NCBI GenBank assembly: GCA_028279375.1
Contig: JANQNW010000003.1
Coordinates: 305,256-369,255, forward strand
DNA length: 64,000 bases
Origin: Phycisphaerales bacterium
Lineage (GTDB): Bacteria > Planctomycetota > Phycisphaerae > Phycisphaerales > UBA1924
Direction of reading: 5' to 3'
Made by a program: the position numbers and the translations under genes
Part shown: in pieces, positions 44,566 through 53,201 of the stretch
How positions within the stretch are numbered: position 1 is the first letter of the stretch
How the letters are laid out: every line of letters begins with the position of its first letter
The notes under the pieces: model-generated
What the model saw: only the letters and a program-made list of their open reading frames with translations
Told to the model about the DNA's origin: nothing
Database searches by the model: none

Positions 44566-45867
44566 GTGAATCTGAAGACTTATCGCGCAGGGTCCATTGC
44601 CGAGGCAGTGGGTCAGATCAAGAAGGATCTCGGGCCTGACGCGGTCATTCTCCATACGAGAACAACAAAGCAGGGGGGCTGGTTCGGCTTCGGCGCGAGA
44701 CCGATTGTCGAGGTGACTGCCTCCTCATCGGTCAACGTGCCGGGGCGGAGAGGCGCCAAGAAGAAGCTCGTCGCCGAACGCGCAGATTCTGCGCCGTCAT
44801 CGAACAAGATGTCTGGCGTCGCGGCCGCAGATCGGGCGCCTGCAGCGATCGACGTGCTGGAGCTCAGATCCTCCAGTGTCAGGAACGCCGTGCTTCGCGA
44901 CGAGCCAGCGCCGGAAGCGACGTCGAGCGACGCGGAAGCCGTCGCAGTTGCGAATCGAGACATGAGCATCGGCGAGGACCTCCGGGGAGACCTGGTTGCG
45001 ATCAAGCAGTTGGTCGGGCGTGTCCTTCAGACGACGAGCGCCAGCGCCCAACCCGTCATGCCGCAGGCCCTCTTCGATCGCTACCTGAGGCTCATCGAGT
45101 CGGAGGTCGCGCGCGAGATCGCCGACGACGTCGCCGGGGCCGTGCGTGACGAGTTGACGACGGAGGAACTCGCATGTGAGGACGTCGTTCACCAGGCCGT
45201 GCTCCGTCGCCTCGAGAGCCTCATCAAGGTCGAAGAGGATGTGCGAATGCCCGGTCGCATGCACGACGGCAGGCCGCTCACGATCGCGCTGGTCGGCCCC
45301 ACCGGAGTCGGCAAGACCACAACAATCGCCAAACTCGCGGCGACGTACAAGCTTCGTCATGGAAAGAGCGTCGGATTGCTGACCTGCGACACGTATCGCA
45401 TCGCCGCGGTGGAGCAACTCCGCACCTATGCCAACATCATCGGGCTTCCGCTCAGCGTGGCCCTGACCCCGGGTGAGTTGAAGAACGCGTGCGAGGCGCT
45501 CTCCGGTGTGGATGTGCTGTTGATCGACACGGCGGGGCGATCGCAGCACGACTCGGGTCGGCTCGACGAACTCGGCGCCCTTCTGGAGGCCGCCCGCCCC
45601 CACGAGACCCACCTGGTGCTCTCCAGCGCCTCGAGTCAGGCGGTGATGCTCCGGTCAGCAGAGCGATTCGCCTCCGTGAAGCCGAATCGGGTGATCTTCA
45701 CGAAGTTGGACGAGGCCGTGAACTTCGGTGTGCTCGTCAACGCGGCCAGTAGAATCGACGCCGAACTGAGCTTCGTGACCACCGGACAGGAGGTTCCCGA
45801 TCACATCGAGCGCGGTCGTCCGGATCGTCTGGCCCGTCTCGTGTTGGATGGCGCCGGGGTTCGGTGA
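44566..45867 (+). CDS. flhF: Signal recognition particle-like GTPase FlhF
   Basis: This 433-residue SRP-type GTPase fixes flagellar position and number. The start is GTG 44566 (VNLKTYRAG) five bases after GGAGGG; the frame extends further upstream but only this start gives the FlhF N-terminus 'KTYRAGSIAEAVGQIKKDLG'. A variable basic/Ala-rich B domain (about 60-130) precedes the NG domain: G1 GPTGVGKT (244-251), TCDTYRIAAVEQLRTYA, G3 DVLLIDTAGRS and G4-like FTKLDEAVNFG. It pairs with FlhG, whose start overlaps its stop. Confidence 0.95.
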   Translation: MNLKTYRAGSIAEAVGQIKKDLGPDAVILHTRTTKQGGWFGFGARPIVEVTASSSVNVPGRRGAKKKLVAERADSAPSSNKMSGVAAADRAPAAIDVLELRSSSVRNAVLRDEPAPEATSSDAEAVAVANRDMSIGEDLRGDLVAIKQLVGRVLQTTSASAQPVMPQALFDRYLRLIESEVAREIADDVAGAVRDELTTEELACEDVVHQAVLRRLESLIKVEEDVRMPGRMHDGRPLTIALVGPTGVGKTTTIAKLAATYKLRHGKSVGLLTCDTYRIAAVEQLRTYANIIGLPLSVALTPGELKNACEALSGVDVLLIDTAGRSQHDSGRLDELGALLEAARPHETHLVLSSASSQAVMLRSAERFASVKPNRVIFTKLDEAVNFGVLVNAASRIDAELSFVTTGQEVPDHIERGRPDRLARLVLDGAGVR

Positions 45868-46886
45868 TGCCTCTTCCCATGACTGACAAGGCGTTCAATC
45901 CGACTGACGATCAGGCCACGCGCCTGCGCGCCCTCGTGGAGGAAAGCGCACGCAGCGGCTGGGACCGTCGCAGTACAGACGAGCCTGTCGCTCCGCCGGC
46001 TGTCGACGCGACGCACGTTCGCCCGGAGGGACGGCGTCCTCGTATAGAGCAACCAGTGACCGTGACCAGAGCGCGACCGACGGTGCTTGCCATCGCATCG
46101 GGAAAGGGAGGCGTCGGCAAGACCAGCACCGCCGTCAATCTCTCCGTTGCTCTGTCGCATCTCGGAAGGCGCGTTACGCTCCTCGATGGGGACATCGGTC
46201 TGAGCAACGCCGACATGTTGTGCGGAGTGGACGCCCCCTATGCGCTCACACAGGCGCTGGACGGCGTCAGGCCGCTGCGCGATGTGCTCGTCGAAGCGCC
46301 CGGCGGATTTCGGCTTGCGTCGGGAGGCGCCGGAATCACGAGGGCGCGTCTTCGCGCCGCCGCCGATCGTCACACGATCGTTCGTCGTCTTGAAGGTCTC
46401 GAGTCCGACACCGATCTCGTGCTCATCGATTGCGGCGCCGGGATCGGCGAGCAGGTGCTCTCGTTCATGGCGAGCGCTGACCTGCGCATGGTGGTTACCA
46501 CACCGGAGCCTACGGCCATCGCTGATGCATATGCCCTCTTGAAGGTGGTTCTGAAGGCTCCACAGTCAAATCGAGTCCACTCGGCGCCCATGTTGCTGGT
46601 GAATCAGGCGTCGGACGGCGCCGAAGCGGCGCTGGTTCATCGGCGCATCGCTGGTGTCTGCCGACGATTCCTGAGCGCAGAGCCGCATCTTGTCGGCTGG
46701 ATTCCGGTGGATCCCTGCGTGCGTCAGGCAGTGCGGGATCGACGGCCGTTCATGCTCGGTCGACCGCGATCCCGGGCTTCCAAGGCGACGAAGACGCTCG
46801 CCGTGCAGATCGCCAGGCGTGCCCACCTGCCGGAATCGGACCGAGGGGATGCCGGCTTCGTCAGCCGCCTGTTCGGTCTGCGCTGA
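45867..46886 (+). CDS. flhG: MinD-like ATPase FlhG (FleN/YlxH)
   Basis: This 339-residue ATPase limits flagellar number with FlhF. The N-terminal 75 residues are a polar tail. The deviant Walker A is KGGVGKTS with Lys80 and Lys85, followed by STAVNLSVALSHLG; Walker B/A' are LLDGDIGLSNADML and LVLIDCGAGIGEQVL. The C-terminal part has TTPEPTAIADAYALLKVV, as in other FlhG. The FlhF-activating N-terminal helix (DQATRLRALVEE) is recognisable. The ATG at 45867 overlaps the flhF stop by one base (TGATG); a GTG at 45864 is possible. Confidence 0.93.
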   Translation: MPLPMTDKAFNPTDDQATRLRALVEESARSGWDRRSTDEPVAPPAVDATHVRPEGRRPRIEQPVTVTRARPTVLAIASGKGGVGKTSTAVNLSVALSHLGRRVTLLDGDIGLSNADMLCGVDAPYALTQALDGVRPLRDVLVEAPGGFRLASGGAGITRARLRAAADRHTIVRRLEGLESDTDLVLIDCGAGIGEQVLSFMASADLRMVVTTPEPTAIADAYALLKVVLKAPQSNRVHSAPMLLVNQASDGAEAALVHRRIAGVCRRFLSAEPHLVGWIPVDPCVRQAVRDRRPFMLGRPRSRASKATKTLAVQIARRAHLPESDRGDAGFVSRLFGLR

Positions 46887-46900
46887 TTCTGCGGGCATTT

Positions 46901-47002
46901 GTGGTGCATGATTCACCCGAATTCGTGAAGTCCCTTCTGGTGGACGCCGATCAATTCGACACCGAGGCGGCCACTTTTCTGCGCCGACTGGAGAGGGCAT
47001 GA
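46901..47002 (+). CDS. Putative 33-residue protein between flhG and fliA
   Basis: This short frame starts at GTG 46901 (or GTG 46904) and ends with a TGA that overlaps the next start (ATGA at 46999-47002), the coupling pattern used throughout this cluster. The product would be acidic at the N-terminus and basic at the end: VHDSPEFVKSLLVDADQF, then a helix FLRRLERA. Codon third positions are not random in appearance but the frame is too short for composition to be decisive. No ribosome-binding site is obvious. Function is unknown. Confidence 0.4.
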   Translation: MVHDSPEFVKSLLVDADQFDTEAATFLRRLERA

Positions 47003-47283
47003 CGAACGGCTTTGCCGCGAAACTCATCTCGGCGAGTTGCGGACTCGTCGGATTCGCCGTCGCGATCATTTCGGGTCTGGCGACGAGCGTCGAGACAAGC
47101 GAGATTCTCACTCGCGCTCTCATCGCCCTGGTTGCCTGCTACATCGTTGGACTGGTTGTTGGCGCCATCGCCGAGCGCGCGGTCGCCGATGCGCTCTCGG
47201 GAATGAAAGAGGACGTTCAATCAGACGCGCCTGTGGAAGGGACGTCTGTGGAAATTGGCGAGCCGGTCGAGGCCGCAGTGTGA
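46999..47283 (+). CDS. Small two-helix membrane protein between flhG and fliA
   Basis: The product has 94 residues. Two hydrophobic helices (about 8-28 and 38-62; LISASCGLVGFAVAIISGLA and ALIALVACYIVGLVVGAI) are followed by an acidic tail. I do not recognise a family, but small membrane proteins occur at this place, between flhG and the flagellar sigma factor, in several flagellar clusters. It is preceded by GAGAGGG. It may be a flagellar accessory protein; that is inference from position. Confidence 0.65.
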   Translation: MTNGFAAKLISASCGLVGFAVAIISGLATSVETSEILTRALIALVACYIVGLVVGAIAERAVADALSGMKEDVQSDAPVEGTSVEIGEPVEAAV

Positions 47284-47440
47284 ACCGTTTTTCCACAAGG
47301 ACGCCGACTCGTGCGGGCGGTTGTATACTTCTCGCACTCGAAGTTCGTTCAAGGATGAACGAGCGGTCCGTAATTCAGACAGGGCCTCGCCGTGATCGCG
47401 GGGTCTGCAATGACTGGACGAGTCGGTCAAGGAGTTGACC

Positions 47441-48310
47441 ATGCCTGGCACGAAGTCTGCTTCGAGCGCCCCCAAAACGCGCAAGCGTCGAGATCGAACT
47501 CCCGGAAAACCGAGTTCGCTGACCAAGCAGGATCTTGAGTCCATGCCGATGGAAAAGGTGTGGAAGACGTATCAGAAGGATCGCCCGGAGAACATCAGGA
47601 ACTTCCTGATGGAGCGATTCCTCCCGCTGGTGCGCTACAACGCGGAGCGCATCTACGCCCGGCTTCCTGACGAAGTCGATATCGAAGATCTGATGTCCGC
47701 CGGTCTCTTCGGCCTGATGGATGCGATCGACGCGTTCGACCTCGAGCGGAAGGTGAAGTTCGAGACGTATTGCGCGCCGCGAATTCGCGGCGCCATTCTG
47801 GATGAGCTGCGCGCCATGGATTGGGTGCCCAGGCTCGTTCGTCATCGAAGCGCGAAGGTCGACAACGCGCGCAATCGACTCGAGATGCAGCTCGGGCGCG
47901 CGCCGACCAACGACGAGATCTCGAACCACCTGAATGTGGATCAGGAGGAGTACAAGAAGCTGAAGCGCGACTCGAGCGCTGTCGGTGTTGTAAGCCTCTC
48001 CCGCAACTGGCGTCCCTCGGACAGCGGCCGCGAGGTGCGTGAGATCGATGTGATCCGTGACGATTCGCAGGCGAACCCGCTGACGGAGACGCAGCGTCGC
48101 GATCTGAAGGACCTGATCACGAAGGGGCTCAGTCGTGCTGAGCGCCTCATTGTCATCCTCTACTACTACGAGGAGATGACGATGAAGGAGATCGGCGCCA
48201 CGCTCGATCTCTCCGAATCACGCGTCAGCCAGATGCACAGCTCGATCCTCGCCCGCCTCAAGGCCCAGATGCAGTTCCGTTCTCGCGAATTCGAGCCAAC
48301 CGGAGTCTGA
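47441..48310 (+). CDS. fliA: RNA polymerase sigma factor FliA/WhiG (sigma28)
   Basis: This 289-residue sigma factor directs transcription of late flagellar genes. After a basic tail (1-27) there is region 2 with EDLMSAGLFGLMDAIDAFDL followed by VKFETYCAPRIRGAILDELR, the FliA/WhiG form of regions 2.2-2.4. Region 3 carries LGRAPTNDEISNHL, and region 4 has LSRAERLIVILYYYEEMTMK and the helix-turn-helix ESRVSQMHSSILARLK. The start is ATG 47441 with AAGGAG 6 bp upstream. An upstream gap of 157 bp may hold its promoter (a TATACT at 47324-47329 is the best candidate). No FlgM gene is visible. Confidence 0.94.
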   Translation: MPGTKSASSAPKTRKRRDRTPGKPSSLTKQDLESMPMEKVWKTYQKDRPENIRNFLMERFLPLVRYNAERIYARLPDEVDIEDLMSAGLFGLMDAIDAFDLERKVKFETYCAPRIRGAILDELRAMDWVPRLVRHRSAKVDNARNRLEMQLGRAPTNDEISNHLNVDQEEYKKLKRDSSAVGVVSLSRNWRPSDSGREVREIDVIRDDSQANPLTETQRRDLKDLITKGLSRAERLIVILYYYEEMTMKEIGATLDLSESRVSQMHSSILARLKAQMQFRSREFEPTGV

Positions 48311-48386
48311 TTGGCGAGGCTCCGGGCACCCAACGCCTCGACGGCCGGGGCTTGATTCTCGGCGTCGGCGCCGCTCAGATTGACGC

Positions 48387-48893
48387 ATGCAGGCGTTGGA
48401 GCATCATGCCGCCATTGGACTTGGCGCCAACCTTGGCGATCGTCGCGCCGCGATTGCGCGTGCGATGGAGGTGGTCGCCCGTCTCAAGGGCGTCCGCGTC
48501 GAGCTCGTCTCAACAGTGCATGTGACGCGAGCGGTGACACTTCCAGGCTCTGAGGATCAGCCGGATTACATGAACGCGGCCGCGACGATCCAGACGTCGC
48601 TCGATCCCAGCGCGCTCCTGAAGTCGCTGCTGGCTATCGAACGAGACATGGGACGAGATCGATCCACCAGCGAGCGGTGGGCGCCGAGGACGATCGATCT
48701 CGATGTCCTCTTCTATGGCGGGACTATGATCGCCCGAGCCGACCTGATCGTCCCACATCCGCGAATGCACGAGCGAGGATTCGTCCTTGCGCCGCTCTCG
48801 GAAGTCGCCCCCAACTGGGTCCATCCACGACTCGGCCGCACGACGAGGCAACTGCTCAATGATCTAGTTGGAGATGCGGTCTCCAGCGCATAG
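48387..48893 (+). CDS. folK: 2-amino-4-hydroxy-6-hydroxymethyldihydropteridine pyrophosphokinase
   Basis: This 168-residue HPPK transfers pyrophosphate from ATP to 6-hydroxymethyldihydropterin in folate synthesis. Motifs visible are IGLGANLGDRRAAIARAME at the N-terminus, the pterin loop DQPDYMNAAATIQTSL and the signature 'RWAPRTIDLDVLFYGGTMI', plus VPHPRMHERGFVLAPLSEV. All catalytic Asp/Arg positions appear present and the length is normal. It follows the flagellar sigma factor but belongs to a separate function. Other folate genes are not adjacent. Confidence 0.95.
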   Translation: MQALEHHAAIGLGANLGDRRAAIARAMEVVARLKGVRVELVSTVHVTRAVTLPGSEDQPDYMNAAATIQTSLDPSALLKSLLAIERDMGRDRSTSERWAPRTIDLDVLFYGGTMIARADLIVPHPRMHERGFVLAPLSEVAPNWVHPRLGRTTRQLLNDLVGDAVSSA

Positions 48894-48904
48894 CATCAGA
48901 CTCA

Positions 48905-50164
48905 ATGGTCAGACATGCGCTCATTACGCTGTTCACGATCACACTGTTCCTCGGCAGCGAGCGGGCTTTTGCCCAGTCTCGACTGAGACCGATCGACACC
49001 GCCGAGCGCTCCGTCCCATCCTGGATCAACAAGGGCATGCTCATTCGCTGTGAGCAGATCACGGCGGAGGACGCCCTCTTCTCGATGCTCTTCAGGTATC
49101 GGGAGGATTCTTTTACGGACAAGGTGGAGTTCGTTGTTCGAGGTCAGGGCCGTCAGGTGACCGGGTCCGGATTCGTGTCTGCGCACAGCACGGACAATCT
49201 TCTGGTCATCGGGATGGGTGACCTCGTCGTGCGTTGCGAGCTCGAGGATCGCGGGATCACGTTGACGGCGAATCATCGGCTCAATCCCCAGTACTACTGG
49301 CAGGACCGAGTTGATACGAACGACATGATCATCGCGCTGAAAGAAGCTCTCCCCTCGACGCCCTTTCCGCAGGTCGGCATGTCCATGGACACGCGCCATG
49401 CCGCGACAATCTGGCCTCCCTTGTCGCTCTATGAGATGAGGACCAAGTACATCACCGCGTGGATCATTCCGGAGCGAGGCGATGGTGGATCGCAACTCAT
49501 GCTTCTGGAAGACAACATCTCCGAGATCTGGATGCTTACGAACAAGGAGACGGGTGAGATTGTGCGCGTTCAGTGCGATGTCATCGCATCGGGGCTCACG
49601 ATCGATCTCTTCTGTGAGGATGATTCGGCGCGTCGACCGTCCGAGATCCCGGTTGAGACTGTCGGTCGTGAGCGCGTCTCCGATCTCGCGGCGCTCAGGC
49701 CGTTGCCCGGCGATCTTCGTGAAGGAAGCCTCTTGCCTCCGATGCTGCTCGTGACCGGTCCGAGCGATGATCAAGCGACAATCGACGGGCGTCGAATGGT
49801 CCTGCTCTATCGCGAGGACATCCTGCCGCAGGCGTTCGCGCTCGCTGAGAGCCTCGTCGCGTTGGATGGGCGGCTGGCCGCGCGCAAGACGTCGTTGATT
49901 CTGCCGATCGCAGTCCTTGACCTGGACCGCGCCTCAGCGACGTCGTCACAGACTGAGGCATGGGACGCGCTCGGAATACCTGGCGCCTGGACATTCAGCG
50001 AATCGGGAACGATCGACCGATTTGACCCGGAGGCTGACGTGGTTCTGGCCGTTATCGACGATGCGCAGCGCATCCGCAATGTGCTGCTGGATCCTGCGGC
50101 CGATGACACAGAGTCCCTCTTGAGCGTCATCGAGAGTTGGAGACGGCTCGGAGTCCAGCGTTGA
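48905..50164 (+). CDS. Secreted protein, function unknown
   Basis: This 419-residue protein has a clear signal peptide (1-23, cleavage after AFA). The mature protein is mixed alpha/beta, with no cysteine cluster or known catalytic motif; segments such as RCEQITAEDALFSMLFRYRE and LNPQYYWQDRVDTNDMIIAL give no family by eye. It starts 11 bp after folK. Probably periplasmic. I do not assign a function. Confidence 0.75.
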   Translation: MVRHALITLFTITLFLGSERAFAQSRLRPIDTAERSVPSWINKGMLIRCEQITAEDALFSMLFRYREDSFTDKVEFVVRGQGRQVTGSGFVSAHSTDNLLVIGMGDLVVRCELEDRGITLTANHRLNPQYYWQDRVDTNDMIIALKEALPSTPFPQVGMSMDTRHAATIWPPLSLYEMRTKYITAWIIPERGDGGSQLMLLEDNISEIWMLTNKETGEIVRVQCDVIASGLTIDLFCEDDSARRPSEIPVETVGRERVSDLAALRPLPGDLREGSLLPPMLLVTGPSDDQATIDGRRMVLLYREDILPQAFALAESLVALDGRLAARKTSLILPIAVLDLDRASATSSQTEAWDALGIPGAWTFSESGTIDRFDPEADVVLAVIDDAQRIRNVLLDPAADDTESLLSVIESWRRLGVQR

Positions 50165-50203
50165 CGAGGATCTACGAGTGAGCAGTCGCGAGGGGGTCGG
50201 CCG

Positions 50204-53194
50204 TTGAGTGGGAAGATGACGCCGACGATCTCCGCACCGAAGCGGGAGCCGCGTCACACTGATCTCGAACGAACACTTCGAGCGCATGTCGCCGGCGACA
50301 TCCGATTCGAGCGGCATGATCGCATGCTCTATGCGACAGACGCTTCTCTCTACCAGGTGGAGCCGCGAGGCGTTGTAATCCCGGAGACGATCGATGCAGC
50401 CGTCCGTGCGGCGGAGATATGCGCCCGCGCACAGGTGGCCGTCCTTCCCCGCGGCGGCGGCACGAGCCTCGCCGGACAGACGGTAGGGAGCGCGGTCGTC
50501 ATCGACTTCTCGAGATCCTGCACGGGTATCGGCGAACTCGACGTCAAGCGAAGATCGGTCCGAGTGGAGCCGGGCGTCATCCTGAACCAACTGAATGACG
50601 AGCTTGAGCGTCGAGATTCAGGCCTTCTGTTCGGCCCGGATGTGGCGACTGCGTCGCATGCGAATATCGGAGGGATGATCGGCAACAACTCCGCCGGCGC
50701 TCGATCGATTGTCTATGGACGAACTGTTGATCGACTGATCGGCGTGGAAGCGCTGCTGCTTCTCGGCCGCGGTGAGACTCATCGAGTGTCGTTCGAGCGC
50801 GGCGCTGCAACACGCGACCCAGTGATTCGAGCGATCTCGAGGCGCGTCATCGAGAACGTGCACTCGAATGCAACGCTCATCCGAGAGAGATTCCCGAAGA
50901 TCCTCCGACATGTCGACGGATACAACCTCGACCTGCTGCTCGATCAGATTGAGGCCCCTGGTGAGCCACTCGAGAACCTGAATCTCGCGTCGCTTGTGTG
51001 TGGCGGCGAGGGAACGCTTGCAATCACGCTCGGCGCCGAACTCGCCCTCGATCCCGCGCCAATCGCGCGTCACCTGAGCGTGCTGGTCTTCAACGACGTG
51101 TCCGAGGCTCTGCGGCATGTGGAGCCGATCCTGCGGACGAATCCATCGGCTGTCGAACTCGTCGATGATGTGATCCTGAGACTCGCACGGAGGAATCCAG
51201 AGCAGCGGGAGAATCTGCGCGCTCTGCCACTCGAGGACGCCACTGACTCGGCGGCGCTTCTCTATGTCGAGCATCAGGCGATCGAGAGTCTCGATGAGAT
51301 CGACAGAGCGCACGATGAGCTTCGTCAGGTGGCGGCCGGGGTCGTTTCCAGACAACTCACGAAACCGGAGGACGCCGCGCGAGCGTGGAGTCTGCGGAGG
51401 GCAGGCGAGCCTCTTTTGCACGGCCTTCCAGGCCGGCGGAAGCCGCTCTCATTCGTGGAAGACACCGCCGTCAGCCCGGAGAGGCTGCCTGAGTTTGTCA
51501 GTCGATTTCGTGAGATTGTGCGCAGGCATGGAGCAGAGGCTGCATATTTCGCGCATGCGTCGGTCGGCTGCCTGCACATTCGTCCGATGCTGAGCCTCGA
51601 GGATCCGCTCGATCGGGCGCGCGTTGTGCAGATCGCCGAGGAGATCTCGGATCTGGTCACTGAGTTCGACGGCGCCCTCTCCGGCGAGCACGGCGATGGC
51701 CGAGTGCGATCGCCGATGCTCTCGCGCTACTTCGGGCCGGAGTTGATGCGCGTGTTCCGCGATATCAAGTCGATCTTCGATCCCGACAATCTGCTCAATC
51801 CAGGGAACATCGTGGGCGATGCGCCGCCCGCGTCGATCGTCGAACAAACGCGGGAATCGAGAGCGCCGAGTGCGTCGTTCCGCAATCTCGAGACGTACTT
51901 CGATTACGACGACCAGCATGATTTCCGCGGCGCCGTGTCCATGTGCAACGGCGCCGGCGTGTGTCGGAAGCGCTCCGGCGGCACGATGTGTCCGTCCTAT
52001 CGAGCGACGCTGGACGAGAGACATTCAACGCGAGGCAGGGGCAATGCGCTTCGACTCGCAATCAGCGGCCAGTTCGAGCGCGAGAACGCTGCTGATCGGT
52101 GGAGGGATTCGGCGACGCAGGAGACGCTCGACCTCTGCCTCTCCTGCAAGGCCTGCGCGAGTGAGTGCCCAAGCAACGTGGACATCTCCAGGCTGAAGGC
52201 CGAGTATCTCGCGCAGGGATATCGATCCTCGGGCGGGGCGCCATGGCGCACTCGACTCCTTGGAAATGCGCGCCTGGCGCTGTCTCTTGGTTCGCGAGCT
52301 CCTGCCCTGGCGAATGCGCTCGCCGGGAGTCGAACCGGTCGACGCGTGATCAACAGGATGCTGGGATTGGCGCCGCAGCGGTCGCTGCCGCCGTTGTCGC
52401 GTTCGCTCATTCGCGAATGGGAGCCCGGGGCGCACAATCAGGCCTCGAGCGCGCCGACTGTCGCGCTGCTCGCGGACTGTTTCTGCACATTTAGTGAGAC
52501 CAGCATCGGCCACGCGGCCGCCAATCTTCTCCAGAAGTTCGGCTACCGGGTCGAACTCGCCGATGTCGGGTGCTGCGCGAGACCCATGATCTCGCAGGGA
52601 CTGCTCGAGGATGGGATTGCGACGGCGGAGCGAACTGCCCGTGCTCTCAGCTCGCGCCTGAGCGACGGTCGAATCTCGGCTGTTCTTGTGGCGGAGCCTT
52701 CGTGTCACTCCGCGATCGTGGATGATTGGCAGAAGCTCAGAATGTCTCTGTCACGAACGGAGCGCGCGGGCATCGCCGCCGCGACCTATCTCGTGGAGGA
52801 TTTTCTGCAGGAGCGATGGGATCAGCATCCTCTGAGGCCGCCGGCGCCGTCGCAAGATGGCCCGGCGCCGCTGCTCGTGCATCGTCATTGCCATCAGAAG
52901 GCGTTGCTCAGCGCTGACTCGACGCTTGGCCTCTTGCGCCGCCTGGGTGGTGACAGCGTGCAGGAGATTCAGTCGGGCTGCTGCGGAATGGCAGGCGCCT
53001 TCGGCTACACTGAAGAGCACTTCGATCTCTCGAATCAAATCGCCGAGCTGGAGTTGGCGCCAGCTATTCGATCGGCGCCCGGCGGCGCGACAATCGTCGC
53101 GGGCGGCGCATCCTGCAGGCATCAGATTCGAGATCTGCTTGCAGTCGAGGCGCTGCATCCTGCGGAGGCGGCGCTCGCGCTATTGACAGGGTGA
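50204..53194 (+). CDS. FAD/Fe-S D-2-hydroxyacid dehydrogenase (GlcD-GlpC fusion)
   Basis: This 996-residue fusion has an FAD-binding half (about 50-545) with the PP-loop region PRGGGTSLAGQTVGSAVVID, GPDVATASHANIGGMIGNNS and GEHGDGRV near 494. A ferredoxin-like part has CRKRSGGTMC near 585 and CLSCKACASECP near 644; two CCG domains (about 757-800 and 893-935) follow, with ADVGCCARP and SGCCGMAG. This is the layout of D-lactate or D-2-hydroxyglutarate dehydrogenases (YdiJ/Dld-II type) that pass electrons to the quinone or cytochrome pool. Which substrate is used cannot be told. The TTG at 50204 has GAGGGGG upstream; ATG 50216 is the alternative. Confidence 0.9.
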   Translation: MSGKMTPTISAPKREPRHTDLERTLRAHVAGDIRFERHDRMLYATDASLYQVEPRGVVIPETIDAAVRAAEICARAQVAVLPRGGGTSLAGQTVGSAVVIDFSRSCTGIGELDVKRRSVRVEPGVILNQLNDELERRDSGLLFGPDVATASHANIGGMIGNNSAGARSIVYGRTVDRLIGVEALLLLGRGETHRVSFERGAATRDPVIRAISRRVIENVHSNATLIRERFPKILRHVDGYNLDLLLDQIEAPGEPLENLNLASLVCGGEGTLAITLGAELALDPAPIARHLSVLVFNDVSEALRHVEPILRTNPSAVELVDDVILRLARRNPEQRENLRALPLEDATDSAALLYVEHQAIESLDEIDRAHDELRQVAAGVVSRQLTKPEDAARAWSLRRAGEPLLHGLPGRRKPLSFVEDTAVSPERLPEFVSRFREIVRRHGAEAAYFAHASVGCLHIRPMLSLEDPLDRARVVQIAEEISDLVTEFDGALSGEHGDGRVRSPMLSRYFGPELMRVFRDIKSIFDPDNLLNPGNIVGDAPPASIVEQTRESRAPSASFRNLETYFDYDDQHDFRGAVSMCNGAGVCRKRSGGTMCPSYRATLDERHSTRGRGNALRLAISGQFERENAADRWRDSATQETLDLCLSCKACASECPSNVDISRLKAEYLAQGYRSSGGAPWRTRLLGNARLALSLGSRAPALANALAGSRTGRRVINRMLGLAPQRSLPPLSRSLIREWEPGAHNQASSAPTVALLADCFCTFSETSIGHAAANLLQKFGYRVELADVGCCARPMISQGLLEDGIATAERTARALSSRLSDGRISAVLVAEPSCHSAIVDDWQKLRMSLSRTERAGIAAATYLVEDFLQERWDQHPLRPPAPSQDGPAPLLVHRHCHQKALLSADSTLGLLRRLGGDSVQEIQSGCCGMAGAFGYTEEHFDLSNQIAELELAPAIRSAPGGATIVAGGASCRHQIRDLLAVEALHPAEAALALLTG

Positions 53195-53201
53195 ATTCAC
53201 G

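Noticed and set aside
46894..46907. GG-N10-GC element before the small genes upstream of fliA
   Set aside because: GG-N10-GC alone occurs often by chance; the -12 part is not TTGC and the predicted start would lie after the start of the 33-codon frame.
48311..48386. CGAGGC...GCCTCG hairpin after fliA as an intrinsic terminator
   Set aside because: Six-bp stem with a 15-base loop and no T-run; too weak to annotate.
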